64,000 nt of DNA. Source: Psychrobacter sp. bablab_jr014 (lineage in GTDB: Bacteria > Pseudomonadota > Gammaproteobacteria > Pseudomonadales > Moraxellaceae). Location of the stretch: assembly GCF_016464015.1 (NCBI RefSeq), contig NZ_JACDXT010000019.1:124001-188000 (forward strand). Reading direction: 5' to 3'. Made by a program: the position numbers and the translations under genes. Each line of letters opens with the position of its first letter. Positions within the stretch are counted from its first letter, which is position 1. Shown here piece by piece: positions 1 through 9,185 of the stretch. Below the pieces are notes generated by a model. That model was given only the letters and a program-made list of their open reading frames with translations, was not told the DNA's origin and made no database searches.

Positions 1-400
1 TATGTGACGGTTTTCTTATCTCGTCATTAAGGTCTGAGCCGCTGCTATAAGCGCAGCGCACTGCACTGCACTGTACTTATCTGCCTACCGTTATTTTATT
101 GTCCTTGACGTTATCTGTCGTCCTGTTGCCGATGCTGCGCTTGGTTGTTGCCTTGTGTGCATACTGGCGCTACGCGGCTGCCTGTGTGTTTTCGCGCTTT
201 GCCGAGCGATGCGTTTTGCTGAGCCATGCGCTGACACACCACAGCTGCTGTCTGCATTTTTTGCTGTCTTTAACTTTTTTATTTAAATTAAAAATTAATT
301 TTATTATTTATTTTTATCTTATTTATTTAAGAGGGGTGAGTATTGCCTAATGGTTTTAAAAATAAATAAAGTATATGAATAAATAAAAAGAGTTTGGATT
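1..400. other. Gene-free region upstream of rtcB
   Basis: No convincing gene is visible. An open frame at 99-350 encodes a Cys/Leu/Phe-rich hydrophobic string and has no ribosome binding site. The first 260 bases have mixed composition, with short CACTG repeats near 60-75. From about 270 to 390 the sequence is strikingly AT-rich, with long A and T runs up to the rtcB start. This stretch probably holds the rtcB promoter, but I cannot pick one -35/-10 pair with confidence. Confidence 0.5.
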
Positions 401-1615
401 ATGAGCATTAAACAGATATTAAATAAAAGTGGCAAACATGGCGTGCCTGTCAAGATTTATACCGATGAGGTGGACATCAATGCCATTCAGCAGTTACGCA
501 ACTTGGCGCAGCTGGAATTTGTGCATTCACACATTGCGGTGATGCCTGATGTGCATGTGGGCAAGGGCGCGACGGTGGGCAGTGTGATACCGACCAAGTC
601 GGCAATCATTCCTTCGGCGGTCGGTGTGGATATCGGCTGCGGGATGAATGCGGTGCGCCTGTCGCTGACTGCGTCTGACTTGCCCGACAGCTTAAAGGCG
701 CTGCGAGGTCTGATTGAAGAAAAAGTCCCTGTAGGCTTTAACATGCATCAGCAAATCACAGCAAAGATGTCGACCTTAAACCCACTGGCAAAGCTTTTAC
801 AGCCGATTACCGACAAGCATCCTGGGTTATTAAAGATGCTCAAGGGCTTTGAGCGTACGTGGGCAAAGCAGCTGGGTACGCTCGGCGGCGGCAATCACTT
901 TATCGAGCTGTGCCTTGACGAAAATCAAGACGTGTGGGTGATGCTGCATTCAGGCAGTCGCGGCATTGGCAACTGCATTGGTCAGTATTTTATTAACCTT
1001 GCCAAAAAAGAGCATCAGTCGCGCTTTGGTCATGTGCCTGACCGTGACCTGTCGTATTTTGCCGCAGGCTCGGCAAGCTTTGATGACTATATCGAGGCGG
1101 TCGGCTGGGCGCAGGAATACGCGCAGCACAACCGCACGGAGATGATGCGTCTGATATTGCAGGTGATGCAGTCGCCTAAAGCGGGTCTGCCACGCTTTCG
1201 CCCGACTAAAGAGGCGATTAACTGTCATCACAATTATGTTAATGAAGAGGTGCATTTTGGCGAATCGGTGTATGTAACTCGCAAAGGGGCGATCAGCGCC
1301 TATAAAGATGAGCTGGGCATTATTCCCGGTTCAATGGGCGCAAAGTCCTTTATCGTACGTGGGCGCGGCGAGCCTGAGTCGTTTTGCTCCTGCTCACACG
1401 GGGCAGGGCGGCGTATGAGTCGTGGCAAGGCGGTACGCGCCTTTACCATTGATGAGCTAAAAGCGCAGACCGATGGCGTGGAATGCCGCAAAGACAAAGG
1501 CGTGATGGACGAAATCCCAAGCGCTTATAAAGATATTGATACGGTGATGGCCAACCAAAGTGACCTTGTGGAAGTGGTGCATACGCTAAAACAAGTGATG
1601 TGTATCAAGGGCTAA
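401..1615 (+). CDS. rtcB: RtcB family RNA-splicing ligase
   Basis: RtcB joins RNA 3'-phosphate (or 2',3'-cyclic phosphate) ends to 5'-OH ends through a GTP-dependent, Mn2+-dependent mechanism and acts in RNA repair. The 404-residue length matches the family. Visible signatures are VDIGCGM with the metal-binding Cys80, GTLGGGNHF, HSGSRGIG near residue 183, and SHGAGRRMSRG with His333, the histidine guanylylated in the mechanism. No rtcA cyclase or rtcR regulator is adjacent in this window. Instead a small basic gene follows 22 bp downstream and shares the terminator. Start is the ATG at 401, in a weak GAG/GGA context. Confidence 0.95.
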   Translation: MSIKQILNKSGKHGVPVKIYTDEVDINAIQQLRNLAQLEFVHSHIAVMPDVHVGKGATVGSVIPTKSAIIPSAVGVDIGCGMNAVRLSLTASDLPDSLKALRGLIEEKVPVGFNMHQQITAKMSTLNPLAKLLQPITDKHPGLLKMLKGFERTWAKQLGTLGGGNHFIELCLDENQDVWVMLHSGSRGIGNCIGQYFINLAKKEHQSRFGHVPDRDLSYFAAGSASFDDYIEAVGWAQEYAQHNRTEMMRLILQVMQSPKAGLPRFRPTKEAINCHHNYVNEEVHFGESVYVTRKGAISAYKDELGIIPGSMGAKSFIVRGRGEPESFCSCSHGAGRRMSRGKAVRAFTIDELKAQTDGVECRKDKGVMDEIPSAYKDIDTVMANQSDLVEVVHTLKQVMCIKG

Positions 1616-1637
1616 TAAAATTAGAAAGGATAAAATA

Positions 1638-1862
1638 ATGAGCTTAAAACAAACCTTAAAAACCGCGCGGCAACTTGACGCGGCGGCAAAAGACGGGCAA
1701 CTGTCCTTGCCAGCCATCAAGCCGCGCAATCCACTTGCCAATGACCCGCTGCTTAAAAAAGGTGGCGTCCATGCCAAAGATGATGTGCGCCTGCAACACA
1801 AAAAGCAGCGTCACGCACAAAAGCGCAATTTGCGGCAGGTGGATTGGCTAAACGCGCAATGA
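1638..1862 (+). CDS. Small basic protein co-transcribed with rtcB
   Basis: This 74-residue protein is of no function I recognise. It lies 22 bp after rtcB, has a good ribosome binding site (AAAGGA ahead of the ATG) and ends just before a strong terminator, so the two genes very probably form an operon. It contains 16 Lys/Arg against 6 Asp and no Glu (net about +10), plus three His. The centre carries a NPLANDPLLKKGG stretch, and the C-terminal third is a Lys/Arg/Gln/His-rich helix-like segment. The composition would suit nucleic-acid binding, for example to an RtcB substrate, but that is inference from charge and position only. Confidence 0.75.
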   Translation: MSLKQTLKTARQLDAAAKDGQLSLPAIKPRNPLANDPLLKKGGVHAKDDVRLQHKKQRHAQKRNLRQVDWLNAQ

Positions 1863-1887
1863 ACACCATTGATAGTACATTTATCCA

Positions 1888-1921
1888 TAAAAAAGCCGTT
1901 CCTCACAGAACGGTTTTTTTT
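1888..1921. terminator. Bidirectional terminator, rtcB operon / miaB
   Basis: The stem AAGCCGTTC pairs across a CTCACA loop with GAACGGTTTT. It is followed by a T run on the + strand and preceded by an A run, so it can serve both the rtcB operon and the convergent miaB gene. Confidence 0.9.
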
Positions 1922-1940
1922 GTTTAAGCGGTCAAGCAAC

Positions 1941-3404
1941 TTATGCCAAGACTTCTAGCAGCTCGCCTTTGACCATATGCGGGCTGACAAAGTCGGTCAC
2001 TTTGACTTGGACGATTTTGCCCAGTAACTCGTCACGCTTGTCGATATCGTAAGGGAACATCACGGTACGCGTGTTGTCCGCAGTACCAATCAAGCAATCA
2101 GGATGACGGTCAGCGATTTGCTCGACCAAGACGCGGGTGGTGGTGCCGACCATTTCACGGGTTTTTTGCAAAGTCGAATCGACGATGACTTTTTGGAAGG
2201 TGGCTAGGCGCTCTTTTTTGGTGGCAAAGCTCACATCATCAGGCAGCTCAGCGGCAGGCGTGCCGGGACGCTTGGAGTAAATAAAGCTGTATGAGTGGTC
2301 AAAGTTCAAATCTTTTGCCAATTGCAGCGTATCGTTAAAGTCCTCATCCGTCTCGCCTGGGAAGCCGATGATAAAATCGCTCGATAGGTGAATGTCAGGA
2401 CGTATCGCTTTTAACTTATTAATCTGATTGATATACACATCAATGGTGTGGTTGCGCTTCATCGCTGCCAAAATGGCATTTGAGCCACTTTGTACAGGCA
2501 AATGCAAGTGCGATACTAGCTGCGGCAGCTTGGCATAGGCATCAATGATGTCATCGGTAAATTCTAGCGGGTGGCTCGTGGTATAGCGGATGCGCTCAAC
2601 GCCGTCAATATGCGCCACATAATGTAATAGCTCCGCAAAGCGGCAAATGCTGCCGTCGTCTTTTTCACCGCGATAGCCGTTCACATTTTGACCGAGTAGA
2701 TTAATCTCGCGCACGCCTTGGGCAGCAAGGTTGTCAATCTCAGCAAGCACGTCATCTAATGGACGCGACAGCTCTTCGCCGCGCGTATACGGCACGACGC
2801 AAAATGAGCAATACTTTGAGCAGCCTTCCATAATTGAGACGAATGCCTTGTAACCTTCGACGCGTGGCTCAGGCAAAAAGTCGAATTTTTCAATACTTGG
2901 GAACGACACGTCCACCGTACCAATACGGTCTTTGGGCGCGATTTTACGCTGTTCATGCGATTGGTCGTACAGCTCAGGCAGGCGGTGCAAGGTTTGCGGG
3001 CCAAACACCATATCGACATACGGCGCGCGCTTTTGGATATTGTCGCCTTCTTGTGATGCCACGCAGCCGCCAACGCCGATGACCAAGTCAGGACGTTTCT
3101 CTTTCAATTTGCGCCAACGACCCAGCTCAGAAAATACTTTTTCTTGTGCCTTTTCGCGGATAGAGCAGGTATTCATCAAGAGCACATCGGCTTCATTGAT
3201 GTCGTGCGTCACCTGCATGCCATGCGAGTCGCCCAAGACATCGACCATCTTGTCGGAGTCATAGACGTTCATCTGACAGCCTTGGGTGGTGATAAACACT
3301 TTTTTAACAGGCGCGTCCGCACTTGGCGCGGCTTGGGTATGGTCAGCGCTCGATTGGGTGTCTGCGCTGTCATCAAGGCGGGGATTAAATACAGAAACAC
3401 TCAT
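1941..3404 (-). CDS. miaB: tRNA-2-methylthio-N6-dimethylallyladenosine synthase
   Basis: MiaB is a radical-SAM methylthiotransferase that converts i6A37 to ms2i6A37 in tRNAs reading codons that begin with U. The N-terminal UPF0004 domain carries the auxiliary cluster cysteines Cys43 (TTQGCQMN), Cys80 (NTCSIREKA) and Cys114 (GGCVAS). The radical-SAM CxxxCxxC is Cys195/Cys199/Cys202 ([10 protein letters not shown]). A TRAM domain forms the C-terminus. The protein is 487 residues, slightly long because of about 30 extra low-complexity residues at the N-terminus. It is transcribed alone towards rtcB and shares its terminator. Confidence 0.96.
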   Translation of the reverse strand: MSVSVFNPRLDDSADTQSSADHTQAAPSADAPVKKVFITTQGCQMNVYDSDKMVDVLGDSHGMQVTHDINEADVLLMNTCSIREKAQEKVFSELGRWRKLKEKRPDLVIGVGGCVASQEGDNIQKRAPYVDMVFGPQTLHRLPELYDQSHEQRKIAPKDRIGTVDVSFPSIEKFDFLPEPRVEGYKAFVSIMEGCSKYCSFCVVPYTRGEELSRPLDDVLAEIDNLAAQGVREINLLGQNVNGYRGEKDDGSICRFAELLHYVAHIDGVERIRYTTSHPLEFTDDIIDAYAKLPQLVSHLHLPVQSGSNAILAAMKRNHTIDVYINQINKLKAIRPDIHLSSDFIIGFPGETDEDFNDTLQLAKDLNFDHSYSFIYSKRPGTPAAELPDDVSFATKKERLATFQKVIVDSTLQKTREMVGTTTRVLVEQIADRHPDCLIGTADNTRTVMFPYDIDKRDELLGKIVQVKVTDFVSPHMVKGELLEVLA

Positions 3405-3950
3405 AAGCGACTATCCATTGTGATTAAAAAATCAAAACCAAAAATTAAAAAAGTACCGAAAAATAAGACCGTTCGCTATCCACTAGCACTGTCGATAGCA
3501 AAATTACAGGGTCAAACGGTGGCGTATTTTAGCACAATCTAAAAGCAATGGGAAAAGCTGCGCGTCGATATCGACTAGAAATCTATCAAACTATTTGCAA
3601 TACTATCAAGTGCTTATCATAAGCCACTTCGCGTTTTACTTCGCGGTTTATAAATACGGGCAGGATATCGCGCCGATGACACGTGCGTGTTACAGATTGC
3701 TGTCTTATTTTTTAACAAAAGGTAAGTCGCGTGGGCGAGGTGGCCTGAGTATAGTATGATGAGAGCGTTATACTGTATCTAAACATCAGTAATCGCCATG
3801 GACGCGCTATAACAATATGTCAAGAGAGCTAGGGCGTGTCCTGATTAGGGCGTGTTGAATGAAAAATATATGTTCAGCGTTTGCCCATTTTTGAATATTT
3901 TGCTGCGATTATTAAAGCAGACTTTTTAGCAAACAATACAGAGAGTTATT
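3405..3950. other. 546-bp divergent intergenic region, miaB / transglycosylase
   Basis: No gene is supported here. The region must contain promoters for both divergent neighbours. Near its right end the motif TAGGGCGTGT occurs twice 16 bp apart (3830-3840 and 3846-3858). The same motif is seen at 18289-18301, and a related one at 17252-17266, so it may be a dispersed short repeat or element remnant. Confidence 0.5.
3830..3858 (+). repeat. Two copies of TAGGGCGTGT motif, 16 bp apart
   Basis: Copies at 3830-3840 and 3846-3858 share TAGGGCGTGT. The second copy extends as TAGGGCGTGTTGA and is identical over 13 bases to 18289-18301. The function is unknown; it resembles the end of a mobile element, but no transposase is nearby. 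Confidence 0.5.
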
Positions 3951-6059
3951 ATGGCAAAGCCGACCAACGCCGCACCGTCTTTTTCTACGTGCCGTACAGA
4001 GCAGTCCGATGTGGCATCGACCAAGCCTTATTTGTCAAACACCTTAGGGGCAAAGCTGTTTGGCGCAGCAGCGACATTGGGCGCGCTTAGCTTAATGCAA
4101 GCCGCCTGCGCTGAGCCTGCCAGTTATAGCAGTTATAACCCAAACTATCAGACCGACAGCAGCGTCAACTATTTTTCCGACGCATTGCGGGCATCAGGGC
4201 AAGGCGATATCGGCTCGCTGTATAACTATGAGCAGCTGATGAGTGGCGGTTTGTTTGCCATGTATCCGACCTATTGGCGGTTAAACGACCGCTTGGTTGA
4301 GCAAAGCCCTGCGACCATTATCCAGTTTGTGCGCCAGTACAAAGGCTCAGTGATGGCAGAAAAGCTGGTCGCGGACTATGCTGAAGACAAAGCAGCAGCG
4401 GGCGACTATGGTGCGGTGCGTCAAGTGGCAAATCTTATCACCAATGCCGACAGCAGCGAGCGCTGCGCGGTGGCCTTGGGCTTTAATCATGGCGGCGACA
4501 CCATACGCTCACTGTCTGAAAAGTCCAATGTTTGGCTAACCACGCAAAAGCAGCCCGCACTGTGTGATCAGCTAGCGATGGAGATGAATGACAATCCTTT
4601 GATTAGTAATAAAGACCGCGAGTCGCGCCTCAAACGTATGCTGCGTGTGGGTAAGACAGGCGACATCATGGCGCTGTCAACACGTCTTGGCACGCCCATC
4701 AGCTACGACATGCTGAGCAACATTCAACGCTCGCCGACGCGCTTTATTAACGACATGCAAAGCCAGCCGTATAGCCAGCTCAATCAATATCTGTACCTCT
4801 ATGCGCTTGGACGCATTACCGACGACTCTTATCGTCAGGCAAGCATTCAGCTTGAATCCGACATCCGCACCGATGACCAGCGCCGCCAGCATCTGTTGTC
4901 TGACGAAACGCGGCGCTACGCCTATCGTATATTGGGCGTCAAACGTATGAACTTTAATACCGATGATGGCTTTGACGCGCAAGCGGTCGATTGGTTCCGT
5001 AAGAGCTTGGACAATGACTTTAACTTTGAAGAAGCCGAAGACTATGCCATGGCGGGTATTCGCTTTGGGCGCTGGGATGATGTGATTGCGGCCATTACCC
5101 AAATGGACAGCGAAACACAAAAAGAAAACCAATGGCAATACTGGCTGGCGCGTGCCTATGCAGCGTCTAATGACAGCAAACAGCGTAATAATGCCACGCG
5201 CATCTACCAAAATTTAGCAACACACAACGACTACTATGGTCTGATGGCAAAGGACAAAGTTGGGCAGCGTTTTACCGCACGAAATGGCTCTACCTTGCCC
5301 AATGTCAGCAGCCAAGACCAAGCTCGCGCTCTACAGGACCCGCATTTTGCTCGTGCCTTTGCCTTGTACAATGCCGACGCCAGCCGCGCTTATGCCAACC
5401 GTGAGTGGAATTGGGCCGTCAAACAAGCCCGCGACAACAATGATGAGCAGTTACTTATTGCCGCCGCTCGTCAAGCCTATGATATCGGCTGGCTAGACCG
5501 TGCCATTTATGCCATTGACAATGCGGACAGCGTGGACAGCTATGCGCTATCGCACCCGATGCCGCACCAATCGAGCGTGGTACGCTATAGTGAATCTGTG
5601 GGTATTGACCCTGCATGGGCGTACGGCATCATACGTCAAGAGAGCCGCTTTGTGACCTCGGCGCGCTCCCATGTGGGCGCTAGTGGTTTGATGCAAATCA
5701 TGCCTGGTACGGCGCAGTACATTGCACGTAATTTGGGCGAGTCTTACAGTGCGAGCCGCGCCAATAGCGGGGATACCAATATCCGCTACGGCACATGGTA
5801 TATGAGCGATATCTTGGGCAAGCTTAACTATCAGCCTGTCCTTGCAACCGCAGGCTACAATGCAGGACCAAACAAAGCCAAACGCTGGCAGCCAGAATAC
5901 GGCTCGCTCGCTGCTGACCAATATGTTGAAACGATTGCCTATCCTGAAACACGCAACTATGTGAAGCACGTGATGGAAAACGCCACGATCTACAGTCATT
6001 TGCTGGGGCGCAATTTACCGATAAGTCAGCGCATGGGTGTGATACCTGCCAGCTATTAG
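3951..6059 (+). CDS. slt: Soluble lytic murein transglycosylase (Slt70-like)
   Basis: The enzyme cleaves the MurNAc-GlcNAc bond of peptidoglycan in the periplasm with formation of 1,6-anhydroMurNAc. The 702 residues fit Slt70. There is a long N-terminal region with a hydrophobic segment ending near ACAEPAS (residues about 36-58), a large alpha-helical superhelical middle, and a C-terminal SLT domain. That domain shows GIIRQESRF with catalytic Glu564, then SGLMQIMPGTA and AGYNAGP. The first 30 residues before the hydrophobic segment make an unusually long n-region; the ATG at 3951 is the only good in-frame start. Its product feeds the AmpD recycling route, and ampD lies 7 kb away. Confidence 0.93.
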   Translation: MAKPTNAAPSFSTCRTEQSDVASTKPYLSNTLGAKLFGAAATLGALSLMQAACAEPASYSSYNPNYQTDSSVNYFSDALRASGQGDIGSLYNYEQLMSGGLFAMYPTYWRLNDRLVEQSPATIIQFVRQYKGSVMAEKLVADYAEDKAAAGDYGAVRQVANLITNADSSERCAVALGFNHGGDTIRSLSEKSNVWLTTQKQPALCDQLAMEMNDNPLISNKDRESRLKRMLRVGKTGDIMALSTRLGTPISYDMLSNIQRSPTRFINDMQSQPYSQLNQYLYLYALGRITDDSYRQASIQLESDIRTDDQRRQHLLSDETRRYAYRILGVKRMNFNTDDGFDAQAVDWFRKSLDNDFNFEEAEDYAMAGIRFGRWDDVIAAITQMDSETQKENQWQYWLARAYAASNDSKQRNNATRIYQNLATHNDYYGLMAKDKVGQRFTARNGSTLPNVSSQDQARALQDPHFARAFALYNADASRAYANREWNWAVKQARDNNDEQLLIAAARQAYDIGWLDRAIYAIDNADSVDSYALSHPMPHQSSVVRYSESVGIDPAWAYGIIRQESRFVTSARSHVGASGLMQIMPGTAQYIARNLGESYSASRANSGDTNIRYGTWYMSDILGKLNYQPVLATAGYNAGPNKAKRWQPEYGSLAADQYVETIAYPETRNYVKHVMENATIYSHLLGRNLPISQRMGVIPASY

Positions 6060-6360
6060 TTATATGCTATGCTTATCGGTCGTATTTAGCGATAGGCGGG
6101 CGCAGTAGGCTCAAAATTAAGCTTCAGACGTGTCAACTGATGAAAAGTTACGTACTTGCTATAGATAAAAAAAAGCAGTTTGCTAACATGACATTAGTTT
6201 GCGTCTGCTTATGCGGCCTTAAACAAAGTTGGATGGCAACGCTGGCCAATTTTATGCTGCATGTTTTCTATAAATGCTTAAATCGTTTTGGGTACACAGG
6301 TAGGTCAATAGGCATGCTCGTGTGCTTGCCAGTTGATTATTGCTAAATACTTTGTTGATT
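6060..6360. other. Intergenic region with no visible gene
   Basis: About 300 bp separate the transglycosylase from the next gene. A 68-codon open frame at 6140-6346 has no family resemblance and no ribosome binding site, so I do not call it. No terminator hairpin is evident after the transglycosylase. Confidence 0.5.
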
Positions 6361-7098
6361 ATGATAAAAAGTTCTCCCACATTGTCAGATGATATGGCCT
6401 CAATACCGACGCCCTCTACTACGTCTGCCGCAGCCTCTTTGACCAAAACATCAAAACCTCTCTTACCCCGTCTGTCCCTGCCCATCTATCTTATGCCTAT
6501 TGCGGCCGCCGCTGTGCTGCAAAGCATGATGATACCAGCGCACGCTGCCAACAACTCACGCGTACTCATGATTGAGATGGCGCCCGCATTGTGTAGTATG
6601 CAAAGCTCGCGCTCACGCTTGCGCCAATGCTTAGAAGGATATTCGCTCACCGTATCGGGGCTGGATTTGGGCTATGGCAGCAGCTGTAACAATCGCAGTG
6701 AGCCGCGCTTAACCCCGCTACAGTTAAAAGTCGTCAACCGTATCATGCCCGACAGTACCATCCGTACCCAAGCATGGCAGCGCTATGGGGCATGTAGCCC
6801 TTATAGCAGCAGTATCTATTTTCGCCAAATCGTAAATATGGCAAGTGAGCTTGAATTGCCTCGTGAGCTGAATACAGGCAACAGCTACACGGTATCTAAA
6901 TCCAGCTTTGTTAATCAAATGCTGCGCCTAAATTCTGGCATGCGCGCAGGCAGCCTTGATCTTATTTGCCAAGATGGCAATCGTCGCCAGTCTGTATTGA
7001 CGCAAGTGCGTGTCTGCTATGACGGTAATGGCTTTGGACAATGCGAAAATGTCATTGATAACTGCGGCAACAACTTTATTATCTCAGGTGGCAAATAA
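6361..7098 (+). CDS. Secreted RNase T2-like protein lacking catalytic residues
   Basis: The protein has 245 residues from the ATG at 6361; a TTG at 6340 would add seven. It has an extended n-region, a hydrophobic segment at residues 41-60 and a likely signal cleavage after AHA62, so a periplasmic or secreted location is expected. The body lines up with bacterial RNase I. SLTVSGLDLG (95-104) matches the LTVHGLWPG block, QAWQRYGAC (137-145) matches HEWxKHGxC, YFRQIV matches YFRTMV, and NCGNNFII near the end matches NCGKTFVI. Both catalytic histidines are replaced (Ser99, Gln137), as are the Glu (Ala138) and Lys-His pair (Arg141-Tyr142). Conserved cysteines remain. I read it as a pseudoenzyme of the family. 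Confidence 0.75.
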   Translation: MIKSSPTLSDDMASIPTPSTTSAAASLTKTSKPLLPRLSLPIYLMPIAAAAVLQSMMIPAHAANNSRVLMIEMAPALCSMQSSRSRLRQCLEGYSLTVSGLDLGYGSSCNNRSEPRLTPLQLKVVNRIMPDSTIRTQAWQRYGACSPYSSSIYFRQIVNMASELELPRELNTGNSYTVSKSSFVNQMLRLNSGMRAGSLDLICQDGNRRQSVLTQVRVCYDGNGFGQCENVIDNCGNNFIISGGK

Positions 7099-7214
7099 TC
7101 GCTTGTACGCATACCGCATCATCAGCGTGTATAAAGATTATTTTGTTGCGTGATGAATATCGCTATATGTATAAAATGTAACAATATTGCCCAAAGTCGA
7201 TATTTGATTGTCCC

Positions 7215-7244
7215 TAGACGGCTTGTGAAATGAAGTGCTACACT
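7215..7244 (+). promoter_or_regulatory. Possible sigma-70 promoter for mdh
   Basis: TAGACG (7215-7220) and TACACT (7239-7244) are separated by 18 bp and lie about 100 bp before the mdh start. The -35 match is partial. The assignment is inference. Confidence 0.35.
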
Positions 7245-7348
7245 AACCCTCGGTTTAAAGCAGCATAATCATAACCACCACATCACAAAAGATAAGCCTG
7301 CTGCATTTAATGACTTGCATTATCTAATAACAAACGAGGGAGTATTGT

Positions 7349-8332
7349 ATGAAACAGCCTTTACGTGTTGCCGTGACTGGCGCCGCTGGTAATATCAGCT
7401 ATGCCATGTTATTTCGTATCGCATCTGGTGAGATGCTAGGCAAAGACCAGCCCGTTATCTTGCAGTTGCTAGAAATCACGCCAGCACTTGACGCCCTAAA
7501 AGGGGTCGTTATGGAATTAGAAGACTGTGCATTCCCATTACTTGCAGGTGTGGTACAGACTGATGACGCCACTGTTGCTTTTAAAGACGCAGACTACGCG
7601 CTTTTGGTAGGCGCACGTCCTCGTGGTCCTGGCATGGAGCGTAAAGATTTGCTAGAAGCCAACGCTGCGATTTTCTCAGCACAAGGCAAAGCACTAAATG
7701 ACGTGGCAAGCCGCGACGTTAAAGTATTGGTCGTGGGCAACCCAGCCAACACCAATGCCCTAATCGCCCAGCGTAACGCACCAGATCTAGACCCACGTAA
7801 CTTTACGGCCATGACGCGTCTTGACCACAACCGTGCGATTGCCCAGCTTGCTGAGCAAACGAACAGCACTGTTAACGACGTTAAGCACATGACCATCTGG
7901 GGCAACCACTCATCAACCCAGTATCCAGACCTGACCGCTTGTACCGTAAATGGCAAGCCTGCGCTTGATTTGATTGAGCGCGACTGGTACGAAAACACCT
8001 ACATCCCAAGTGTACAGCAACGCGGCGCAGCAATCATCAAAGCACGTGGCGCATCATCTGCTGCTTCGGCTGCCAATGCGGCTATCGCACACATGCGTAC
8101 ATGGGCACTTGGCTCTGATGAGAACGATTGGGTCTCTATGGGCGTGTACTCAAATGGTGAATACGGCATTGCGGAAGGTTTGATTTACTCATTCCCATGC
8201 ACATGCAGCAATGGCGATTGGAAAATCGTTGACGGCGTTGACGTGTCATCAGACTTCTCACAAGAGAAAATGAAAGCCACTGAGCAAGAGCTGAGCGAAG
8301 AGCGTGACGCAGTAGCCCACTTGCTACCCTAA
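7349..8332 (+). CDS. mdh: Malate dehydrogenase
   Basis: This enzyme oxidises malate to oxaloacetate with NAD in the TCA cycle, in the cytoplasm. The 327-residue protein belongs to the MDH type resembling plant/cytosolic enzymes. The Rossmann entry is VTGAAGNIS (residues 9-17). The substrate loop is [13 protein letters not shown] with Arg92 and Arg98, and the catalytic pair is Asp159 (RLDHNR) with His187 (WGNHSS). The gene stands alone, with a GAGGGAG ribosome binding site before the ATG and a strong terminator behind it. Confidence 0.96.
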   Translation: MKQPLRVAVTGAAGNISYAMLFRIASGEMLGKDQPVILQLLEITPALDALKGVVMELEDCAFPLLAGVVQTDDATVAFKDADYALLVGARPRGPGMERKDLLEANAAIFSAQGKALNDVASRDVKVLVVGNPANTNALIAQRNAPDLDPRNFTAMTRLDHNRAIAQLAEQTNSTVNDVKHMTIWGNHSSTQYPDLTACTVNGKPALDLIERDWYENTYIPSVQQRGAAIIKARGASSAASAANAAIAHMRTWALGSDENDWVSMGVYSNGEYGIAEGLIYSFPCTCSNGDWKIVDGVDVSSDFSQEKMKATEQELSEERDAVAHLLP

Positions 8333-8371
8333 GCAATGTTGCTCGATGATAAGCAAAGCTGTTTGACTGAC

Positions 8372-8401
8372 AAAAGCCCTTTTTATAAAGGGCTTTTTTT
8401 T
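8372..8401 (+). terminator. Rho-independent terminator of mdh
   Basis: AAAAGCCCTTT pairs with AAAGGGCTTTT across a short TAT loop and is followed by a T run. Confidence 0.9.
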
Positions 8402-8823
8402 GAATAAAATTCTGATTTGTACTACTGAAGAATGAGTTATTGATTCAATTTTCGATGCCGAGCGAACACTTGCACACAAACGTTAACAAGCGATAACGGT
8501 TTAAAATGAAAAACTTGCTACACTAAAATAAAAAACAGTGTCAAACGCGAATGCTGCTTAGTTTTAGCAGATGCAAGCTAAGCAGGGTACGGATGACGCA
8601 AAACAAGACAACGATGAGAAACATAAAATATAGTCAAGTCAATTTAAAAATGATACAGCAAGATTAAAGGCTATTTTTCGCAGCCTCTGGAGACGAAGTC
8701 ACAGCAAGCAAGGAAAATAGCATTTAATCGAGCGTGTTCTTGATTCTATATCAGTTTTATTTGGGCTTTGCTATAGTAAGACAGACAATAACGGCAATGA
8801 TTAAGAAAGCGAAGGAGTGTAAG
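8402..8823. other. Long leader/intergenic region before DUF2789 gene
   Basis: About 420 bp without a gene. A TACACT -10-like box lies at 8519-8524. A perfect 8-bp inverted repeat CTGCTTAG / CTAAGCAG (8554-8561 and 8578-8585) follows. If transcription starts near 8530, the downstream gene would have a structured leader of nearly 300 nt. No protein is supported in it. Confidence 0.45.
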
Positions 8824-9063
8824 ATGTTAGGTGAACCAGAATACAGCATGAATGATTTGTTTGCTCAGCTTGGGCTAGACAGCTCAGATGAAGCGATTGA
8901 AGCTTTTATTGCAGATAATCAACTGGCGAAAGAGGAAAAGCTGGTCGATGCGCATATTTGGAGTGACAAGCAGCGCATGTTTTTACAAGAAGAATGGCGT
9001 CAAGATGCAGCATGGGCGCCTACCATTGATGAGTTAAATGTGCGTTTGCATCCTGATGCATAA
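8824..9063 (+). CDS. DUF2789 family protein
   Basis: A 79-residue acidic, probably all-helical cytoplasmic protein (MLGEPEYSMNDLFAQLGL...) of the DUF2789 type, a small family of unknown role in gammaproteobacteria. The start at 8824 is chosen because AAGGAG sits directly upstream; a longer in-frame extension to 8734 has no such signal. The single gene is followed by a terminator shared with ribF. Confidence 0.8.
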   Translation: MLGEPEYSMNDLFAQLGLDSSDEAIEAFIADNQLAKEEKLVDAHIWSDKQRMFLQEEWRQDAAWAPTIDELNVRLHPDA

Positions 9064-9091
9064 GACTTGATTAACCGTACTGCGGTTGTTG

Positions 9092-9132
9092 AAAAAGCCG
9101 CCGTCACTATATCCTAGTGACGGTGGCTTTTT
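9092..9132. terminator. Bidirectional terminator, DUF2789 gene / ribF
   Basis: A long stem, AAAAAGCCGCCGTCACTA with TAGTGACGGTGGCTTTTTT, closes on a TATCC loop. A/T runs on both sides let it serve both convergent genes. Confidence 0.93.
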
Positions 9133-9185
9133 TATGTCTGCTAGTTTTTCGCTTACTGTTGGTATGGATAATAAAGCAGGGCGTC

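Noticed and set aside
99..350. 83-codon + strand frame rich in Leu, Cys and Phe
   Set aside because: No ribosome binding site and no family resemblance; the 3' half is the AT-rich tract, which by itself yields Phe/Leu/Ile/Lys codons.
4677..5210. 177-codon antisense frame inside the transglycosylase gene
   Set aside because: Mirrors the codon pattern of the real gene; no start signal and no recognisable domain. Other long antisense frames (for example 5547-5999 and 12787-13257) were dropped for the same reason.
6140..6346. 68-codon frame between the transglycosylase and the RNase T2-like gene
   Set aside because: Cys/Leu-rich, without ribosome binding site or similarity; overlaps the expected promoter of the next gene.
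8554..8585. Inverted repeat CTGCTTAG/CTAAGCAG as a mobile element
   Set aside because: Only 8 bp of repeat in 32 bp, no target duplication; better explained as an RNA stem.
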